DNA from: Pseudonocardia sp. TRM90224
Lineage (GTDB): Bacteria > Actinomycetota > Actinomycetes > Mycobacteriales > Pseudonocardiaceae
Reading direction: 5' to 3'
DNA length: 64,000 bases
Assembly: GCF_021245725.1 (NCBI RefSeq)
Contig: NZ_JAJGSX010000005.1
Coordinates: forward strand, 226,134 to 290,133
In this document: piece after piece, positions 59,298 to 64,000 of the stretch
Layout: each line of letters begins with the position of its first letter
Position numbering within the stretch: position 1 is the stretch's first letter
Notes under the pieces: model-generated
The model's database searches: none
What the model was told of the DNA's origin: nothing
Seen by the model: only the letters and a program-made list of their open reading frames with translations
Made by a program: the position numbers and the translations under genes

Positions 59298-60104
59298 GTG
59301 ACACAGGCGACAGCCGGCGAGACCGACGATCCCCGCGACCGCGCCCTCGGACCGGAAGGGCGGCAGGCCCTCATCACCGAGATGGTGCTGAGCACGGGGT
59401 CCGTCTCCGCACAGGAGCTCGCCGAGTCGTTCGGGGTATCGGCCATGACCGTGCACCGCGACCTCGACGAGCTGCAGCGGCAGGGCGTGCTGCGCAAGTC
59501 GCGCGGCGGCGCGACCGCGCAGCCGAGCGGCACGTTCGAGTCGAACGTCGCGTTCCGGTCGAAGGCGAACATCGAGGCGAAGCAGCAGCTCGCCCGGTAC
59601 GCCGCAGGGCTGGTCGAACCCGGCATGTCCGTACTGCTGGACGACTCGACCACCGTGTTCCACCTTCTCCCCCATTTGGCAGGCTTGACGCCGCTCACCG
59701 TAGCCACCAACTACCTGACCGCTCTCACCGACCTGTCCGAGATGCGCGACGTTCAGGTCGTTGCGCTCGGCGGTCATTACGATGCGCAACATCGCTCGTT
59801 CATGGGCACGCCCTGCATCGAGTCGCTCCGCTCGATGCGGTTCGACGTGGCGTTCGTGAGCACCTCGGCGGTGACGGGCGCCTACACCTTCCACCAGGAA
59901 GACAAGATCGTCGCCGTGAAGCGGGAAATGGTGGCTGCCGCGGAGAAGGCACACCTGCTCGTCGACCACAGCAAGCTGCGCCGGACCGCGCTGCACCGGC
60001 TGCTGCCGCTGCACACGTTCGCCTCCGTCGTCGTCGACCCCGCCACACCCGCCGCCGAACTGGCCACGCTGCGTGAGAACGACGTGCGCGTGGACGTCGC
60101 GTGA
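59298..60104 (+). CDS. DeoR/GlpR-family repressor
   Basis: 268 residues. The N-terminal winged helix reads SVSAQELAESFGVSAMTVHRDLDELQRQGVLRKSRGGATA (about 36-75), the DeoR signature. The C-terminal sugar-phosphate sensor has LLDDSTTVFHLLPHL and VVALGGHYDAQHRSF, then SAVTGAYTFHQED. It probably responds to a phosphorylated intermediate made by one of the two kinases. The GTG start coincides with the predicted transcription start. First gene of the plus-strand operon, 25 bases before the aldolase. Confidence 0.93.
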   Translation: MTQATAGETDDPRDRALGPEGRQALITEMVLSTGSVSAQELAESFGVSAMTVHRDLDELQRQGVLRKSRGGATAQPSGTFESNVAFRSKANIEAKQQLARYAAGLVEPGMSVLLDDSTTVFHLLPHLAGLTPLTVATNYLTALTDLSEMRDVQVVALGGHYDAQHRSFMGTPCIESLRSMRFDVAFVSTSAVTGAYTFHQEDKIVAVKREMVAAAEKAHLLVDHSKLRRTALHRLLPLHTFASVVVDPATPAAELATLRENDVRVDVA

Positions 60105-60129
60105 TCCACCGATCGAAAGGGACCTACCG

Positions 60130-60774
60130 ATGCTTCTGAAGGACGAACGCGTCCAGCTCGTGGAGTTCTGCCTCAAGATGCAGGCCGACGACCTCACCGT
60201 CGGCACCTCGGGGAACCTCAGCGTCCGCAACGGGGACCTGATCGCGATCACCCCGAGCGGCGCGGCGTACGACGACCTCACCCCCGAGTCGATCTGCGTG
60301 ATCGACCTCGACGGCAAGCCCGTCGAGGAGGGCCTCGAGCCGTCGTCGGAGGTGCCGATGCACACCTCTGTCTATGCGAGCACCGACGCGAAGGCCGTGG
60401 TGCACACGCACCCGCTCTACGCCAGCACGCTCTCGGCCGTGATCGACGAGCTGCCGCCGATCCACTACATGATCGCCCTGCTCGGCGGGCCCGTGCGGGT
60501 CGCGCCCTATGCGACGTTCGGCAGCCCCGAGCTGGCCGCCAACGCGATCACGGCCATGCAGGACCGGTTCGGCGCGCTGCTTCAGAACCACGGCGCCACG
60601 ACCTACGGCGACTCGCTCGCGAAGGCCTACACCCGCAGCATCTACCTCGAGTGGACCTGCCGGATGTACTACCAGGCCCGGCTGCTCGGGCAGCCGAACC
60701 TGCTGCCCGGCGACGAGATCGACCGGGTCGCGGAGAAGCTCAACAGTTACGGGCAGGCGGTGCCGAAGCCGTGA
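60130..60774 (+). CDS. Class II aldolase (FucA/AraD family)
   Basis: 214 residues. The catalytic Glu is in EPSSEVPMHTSVYAS, zinc ligands are in VVHTHPLYASTL and the third in LLQNHGATTYG; GTSGNLSVRNGD is the phosphate loop. Members cleave ketose-1-phosphates to dihydroxyacetone phosphate plus an aldehyde, epimerise ribulose-5-phosphate, or decarboxylate 3-oxo-tetronate phosphates, so the reaction is open. ATG with GAAAGGG before. The stop overlaps the kinase GTG. Confidence 0.92.
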   Translation: MLLKDERVQLVEFCLKMQADDLTVGTSGNLSVRNGDLIAITPSGAAYDDLTPESICVIDLDGKPVEEGLEPSSEVPMHTSVYASTDAKAVVHTHPLYASTLSAVIDELPPIHYMIALLGGPVRVAPYATFGSPELAANAITAMQDRFGALLQNHGATTYGDSLAKAYTRSIYLEWTCRMYYQARLLGQPNLLPGDEIDRVAEKLNSYGQAVPKP

Positions 60775-62207
60775 GGCTGGGCGTCGACCTCGGCACATCC
60801 GTCGCGAAGGCGGCGCTGTTCGACGACGACGGCGCCGCCGTCCGGACCGCCAGCCGTCCGATCGAGCTCGACCACGGGCCCGACGGCGCGGTGGAGCAGG
60901 ACCTCGAAACGATCATCGGCGCGCTGGGCACCGTGGTGCGTGAGCTCGACGCCGGCACGCCCGAGCTGGTGGCGCTGACCGGGCAGGGCGACGGGTGCTG
61001 GCTCACCGACGCCGAGCACCGCGCGGTGCGACCCGCCCTCTCCTGGCTGGACGGTCGGGCCGCCGGGCTGCTCTCGGAGTGGAACCGCGACGGGACCACC
61101 GAGCGGGTGTTCCGGGTCAACGCGAGCACGCTGTTCCCCGGCGCGCCCGCGCCGCTGCTGGCCTGGCTCGACCGCTTCGAGCCGGCCTCGCTCGACGCCG
61201 CCGCGACCGCGGGCTACTGCAAGGACGCCGTGTTCGGGCGGCTGACGGGCGTGCGCGCGACCGACGCCAGCGACAGCTCGATGCCGTTCGGCGACGGCAC
61301 AGGCACCGGGTACAGCGACACCGTGCTCGCCGCGACCGGCCTGGAGCACCGGCGCGGCCTGCTCGCACCGATCACGTCGCCGCTGCCCACCGCGGAGCTC
61401 ACGGGCGAGGGCGCCGAGCTGCTCGGCCTGCCGGCGGGGTTGCCCGTGACGTCGGGGCCCTTCGACTTCCCCGCCAACGCCATCGGCGGCGGCGTGCGCG
61501 GCATCGGCGACGCGCTGCTGATCGTCGGCACGACGCTCGGCTGCCTCGTGCGCGTCGACCACCTCGACACGAACGGCGACCCCGCGGGCTTCGCCGTGGC
61601 CACCGGCGAGCCGGACCGCTGGCTGCGAGCGATGCCCGCGATGGTCGGCACGGCGTCGCTGCAGTGGTTGCTGCGCACGCTCGGGTTGGAGGTCGACGCC
61701 GTCGACGTCGCGCTGGGCACGAGCCCGGCCGGGGCGAACGGGGTCGAGGTGCTGCCCTACCTCGCGACCTCGGGCGAGCGGGCCCCGTTCGTCGACCCGG
61801 ACGCCGCGGGGCAGCTGACCGGCGTCCGGCTGACCACGACGAAGGACGACCTGATCAGGGCCATGTGCGAGGGGCTCGCCTACGCGGCGCGGCACTGCTT
61901 CACCGCGGCCGGGCGCACCGGGCGAGTTGTCGCGTGCGGCGGCGGTACCCGGTCGCGGCCGTGGCTGCAGGTGTTCGCCGACGTCCTGGGCGCGCCGCTG
62001 GAGGTGGCCCGCACGCCGGAGGTCGGGGCGCGCGGCGCGGTGATCGCCGGGGCGCTGGCTCGTGGCGAGTCGCTCGACGTCGAGGCCTGGACGCGCCCGG
62101 AGGCCGTCGTCGAGCCGGACGAGCTGCAGCGCGCGCGGTACGACGAGGGGTACGAGCGGTACCTCGCGCACCTCACGTCGGCGCAGGACCTGTGGGTGCG
62201 CCGATGA
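60771..62207 (+). CDS. FGGY-family carbohydrate/polyol kinase, second gene
   Basis: 478 residues, only distantly similar to the kinase at 57666. It begins LGVDLGTSVAKAALFDDDG; VEQDLETI, LPVTSGPFDFPANAIGGG and GRVVACGGGTRSRPWLQVFADVLG are the key blocks. The catalytic-Asp region reads PFDFPANA rather than GAxDxxAA, so substrate preference is unusual. It is directly coupled (ATGA) to a GlpD-like dehydrogenase, the pairing seen in glycerol and in erythritol catabolism (EryA-EryB), which makes a polyol substrate plausible. Confidence 0.9.
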   Translation: MRLGVDLGTSVAKAALFDDDGAAVRTASRPIELDHGPDGAVEQDLETIIGALGTVVRELDAGTPELVALTGQGDGCWLTDAEHRAVRPALSWLDGRAAGLLSEWNRDGTTERVFRVNASTLFPGAPAPLLAWLDRFEPASLDAAATAGYCKDAVFGRLTGVRATDASDSSMPFGDGTGTGYSDTVLAATGLEHRRGLLAPITSPLPTAELTGEGAELLGLPAGLPVTSGPFDFPANAIGGGVRGIGDALLIVGTTLGCLVRVDHLDTNGDPAGFAVATGEPDRWLRAMPAMVGTASLQWLLRTLGLEVDAVDVALGTSPAGANGVEVLPYLATSGERAPFVDPDAAGQLTGVRLTTTKDDLIRAMCEGLAYAARHCFTAAGRTGRVVACGGGTRSRPWLQVFADVLGAPLEVARTPEVGARGAVIAGALARGESLDVEAWTRPEAVVEPDELQRARYDEGYERYLAHLTSAQDLWVRR

Positions 62208-63865
62208 CCGCCCTCTCTCCCCAGCTCTCCCCGCAGCAGCGCCGCGACGCGCTCGGCACGGCTCGTGGCGGAGCGTTCGACCTGGTTGTCGTCGGGGGTG
62301 GGGTGACGGGCGCGGGGGTGGCGCTCGACGCGGCCGCACGCGGGCTGTCCGTGGTGCTGCTCGAGGCCGGGGACATCGCGGCCGGCACGTCGTCGCGGTC
62401 CGGCAAGACGATGCACGGCGGGCTGCGATACCTCGAGCAGCTCAACTTCCGGCTGGTCGCGGAGGCGCTGCGGGAGCGCGACCTGGCGTCGCGCACACTG
62501 GCGCCGCACCTGGTGACGCCGGAGCCGTTCCTCTACCCGCTGACGCACAAGTACGAGCGGCCGTACGTGGGCGCCGGAGTTGCGCTCTACGACCTGATGG
62601 CGCTCGCGCGCACCGGGCACGGCATGCCGCACCACCGGCACCTCTCGCGCACCGGGGTGCGGCGCGAGGCGCCGGGTCTCGACCCGGCGGTCGTCAGCGG
62701 CGGCATCCAGTACTACGACGGCCGGATGGACGACGCGCGGCACACGCTCGCGGTCGCGCGGACAGCGGCGGCGCAAGGTGCGGTCGTGGTGACGCGGGCG
62801 CGGGTCGTCGGGGTGCGGCGGGAGGGCGCGCAGTCGGTGGTTTCCGTCTCTGTTTCCGACTCCGTCGAGGGCGGGGACGATCGGTTCGACGTCCGCGGGT
62901 CCGTCGTGGTGAACGCGGCCGGGGTGTGGGCGGCCGACGTGCAGGCCATGGCCGGCGCGGCGACCTTCACCGTGCGGCCGGCGAAGGGCGTGCACCTGCT
63001 GTTCGACGAGTCGGCGTTCGACTCGCGCACGGGTGTGCTGGCCCGCGCCGAGGACTCGGTGATCATCATCCGGAGGTGGTTCGGGCACTGGCTGCTCGGG
63101 ACCACCGACACGGCGTTCGCGGGCGACCGCAGCGCGCCCGTCGTCGAGGCGCAGGACGTCGACTACCTGCTGCGCAACATCAACAAGTACCTGGCGCGGC
63201 CGCTCGGGCGGGCCGACGTGCTCGGGACGTTCGCCGGGCTGCGCCCGCTGCTCGCCCCCGCCGCGGGCAACGCGAGCGCGACCTCGGCGATCTCCCGCGA
63301 CCACGCCGTGATCACCGAGCCGGCCGGCATGGTGACGATCGTCGGCGGCAAGTACACGACCTACCGGCGGATGGCGCGCGACGCCGTCGACGCCGCGGCC
63401 CGCATGCTCGGCCGGACGGTGCCGCCGAGCCCGACCGAGACGTTGCCGCTGGTCGGAGCGGCCGGATGGGCCGGGATCCGGCACCGCACGCGGCTGATCG
63501 CGGAGGAGCACGGCGTCGCGGAGGCGGACGTGCGGCGGATGCTGCACCGCTACGGCGACGAGGTGCCGGCCGTGCTCTCCGTCGTGCACGCGGACCCGGC
63601 GCTGGCGAAGCCGGTCCCCGGGGCGGAGGGCTACCTGGGCGCCGAGCTGCTGTACGCCGTCACGCACGAGGGCGCGACCACCCTCGCGGACGTCATGGTG
63701 CGGCGCACCCGCCTCTCCATCGAACGCCCCGACGGCGCGGTCGACGCGGCCCCAGCAGTAGCCGCCCTACTGGCCCAGGAACTGGGCTGGACGAAGGACC
63801 ACCAAGCAACAGAAGTCGCGGCCTACACGAAGGAGTGGGCCCGCGACCGCGCGGCGCTGGGGTAG
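62204..63865 (+). CDS. GlpD-family FAD-dependent polyol-phosphate dehydrogenase
   Basis: 553 residues. FAD motif VVVGGGVTGAGVALDAAARG; the GlpD signature SRSGKTMHGGLRYLEQLNFRLV; YDGRMDDARHTLAVARTA; and LLGTTDTAFAG. A C-terminal domain of about 130 residues (from about RTRLIAEEHGVAEADVRR) completes the bacterial GlpD architecture. It likely passes electrons to the quinone pool while oxidising a polyol phosphate to a ketose phosphate. Glycerol-3-phosphate is the default family substrate; neighbouring kinase, aldolase and importer argue for a longer polyol (inference). Last gene of the operon. Confidence 0.9.
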   Translation: MTALSPQLSPQQRRDALGTARGGAFDLVVVGGGVTGAGVALDAAARGLSVVLLEAGDIAAGTSSRSGKTMHGGLRYLEQLNFRLVAEALRERDLASRTLAPHLVTPEPFLYPLTHKYERPYVGAGVALYDLMALARTGHGMPHHRHLSRTGVRREAPGLDPAVVSGGIQYYDGRMDDARHTLAVARTAAAQGAVVVTRARVVGVRREGAQSVVSVSVSDSVEGGDDRFDVRGSVVVNAAGVWAADVQAMAGAATFTVRPAKGVHLLFDESAFDSRTGVLARAEDSVIIIRRWFGHWLLGTTDTAFAGDRSAPVVEAQDVDYLLRNINKYLARPLGRADVLGTFAGLRPLLAPAAGNASATSAISRDHAVITEPAGMVTIVGGKYTTYRRMARDAVDAAARMLGRTVPPSPTETLPLVGAAGWAGIRHRTRLIAEEHGVAEADVRRMLHRYGDEVPAVLSVVHADPALAKPVPGAEGYLGAELLYAVTHEGATTLADVMVRRTRLSIERPDGAVDAAPAVAALLAQELGWTKDHQATEVAAYTKEWARDRAALG

Positions 63866-63883
63866 CGGGACGCCGCAAGGTAG

Positions 63884-63914
63884 AAGTTCCCCACCGTTTT
63901 GCCAACCTGCACAC
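63884..63914. repeat. Family II palindromic element, left half only
   Basis: AGAAGTTCCCCACCGTTTTGCC... continues as far as the inner stem (TGCACACC) but the right arm is absent; unrelated sequence (CGATTCGGGGGTCGC) follows to the window end. This suggests truncation or an insertion boundary. The last 80 bases hold no gene I can support. Confidence 0.8.
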
Positions 63915-64000
63915 CGATTCGGGGGTCGCGTCCCGTGGGGTGGTGGAGTTAGGGGTTCGCGGTCTTGGCGTGGTGATCACGACGGGGACGGCCATCGTGC

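Noticed and set aside
62204..63865. Naming the kinase-dehydrogenase pair glpK-glpD
   Set aside because: The kinase lacks the close GlpK pattern and the locus has an aldolase and sugar-type importer, so glycerol is only one option.
63693..63995. A minus-strand ORF at the right edge (MAVPVVITTPRPRTPN)
   Set aside because: It overlaps the GlpD-like gene and the half repeat and shows no recognisable domain.

Overview
The window comes from a very GC-rich actinomycete. Many genes start with GTG, neighbouring genes overlap by ATGA/GTGA, and the order trpD - receiver-like gene - ctaE - qcrCAB resembles mycobacteria and Pseudonocardiaceae. A Pseudonocardia-type organism is the best guess; this is inference, since no rRNA or tRNA gene was seen.

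1-7.5 kb: Lrp/AsnC-type small protein, phosphotransferase, trpD, a receiver-like protein, then the cytochrome oxidase/bcc module ctaE-qcrC-qcrA-qcrB. 7.5-31 kb: accessory and house-keeping genes: F420-type oxidoreductase, VapBC-like pair, epimerase, small ACT-like protein, two tandem DUF4190-type membrane proteins, acyl-CoA dehydrogenase, FprA, two crotonases, DICT-GGDEF protein, GlxA/AraC regulator, AlkZ-like protein, MmyB-type regulator with a divergent MFS exporter, PcaB-like lyase, P450, phosphopantetheinyl transferase, TetR-VOC pair, DNA polymerase IV and a membrane protein. 31-37.4 kb: a cobalamin riboswitch followed by cobN-cobI-bluB/cobT. 37.4-42.3 kb: a coupled pair of paralogous stress-type proteins, an MMPL transporter, an RNA methyltransferase and a cyclodeaminase-like protein. 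42.3-48.7 kb: a second corrin operon, cobM-cobL-cbiG/cobJ, then cbiC-cbiX-sirC/cobA. 48.9-50.2 kb: a GltS-like carrier. 50.5-63.9 kb: a divergent carbohydrate/polyol locus. An eight-gene minus-strand operon (FGGY kinase, phosphatase, ABC importer with two ATPases, 2-hydroxyacid dehydrogenase) faces a four-gene plus-strand operon (DeoR regulator, class II aldolase, second FGGY kinase, GlpD-like dehydrogenase) across a promoter region with a palindromic operator.

The most unusual property is non-coding. At least four unrelated families of dispersed palindromic elements (17 copies seen by eye) plus two short tandem arrays are packed into intergenic space. One copy sits in frame inside cobN, and two copies of another family supply the last codons and the stop of the gene they touch. 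None carries a T-tract or encodes a protein.

How genes cooperate: the bcc genes feed the oxidase subunit; the two corrin operons together cover much of the ring-methylation and cobalt-insertion chemistry plus lower-ligand synthesis and activation (no cobK, cobB, cobQ, cobO, cobD or cobS in this window); and the last locus forms a complete uptake-phosphorylation-oxidation-cleavage unit for an unknown polyol or sugar.
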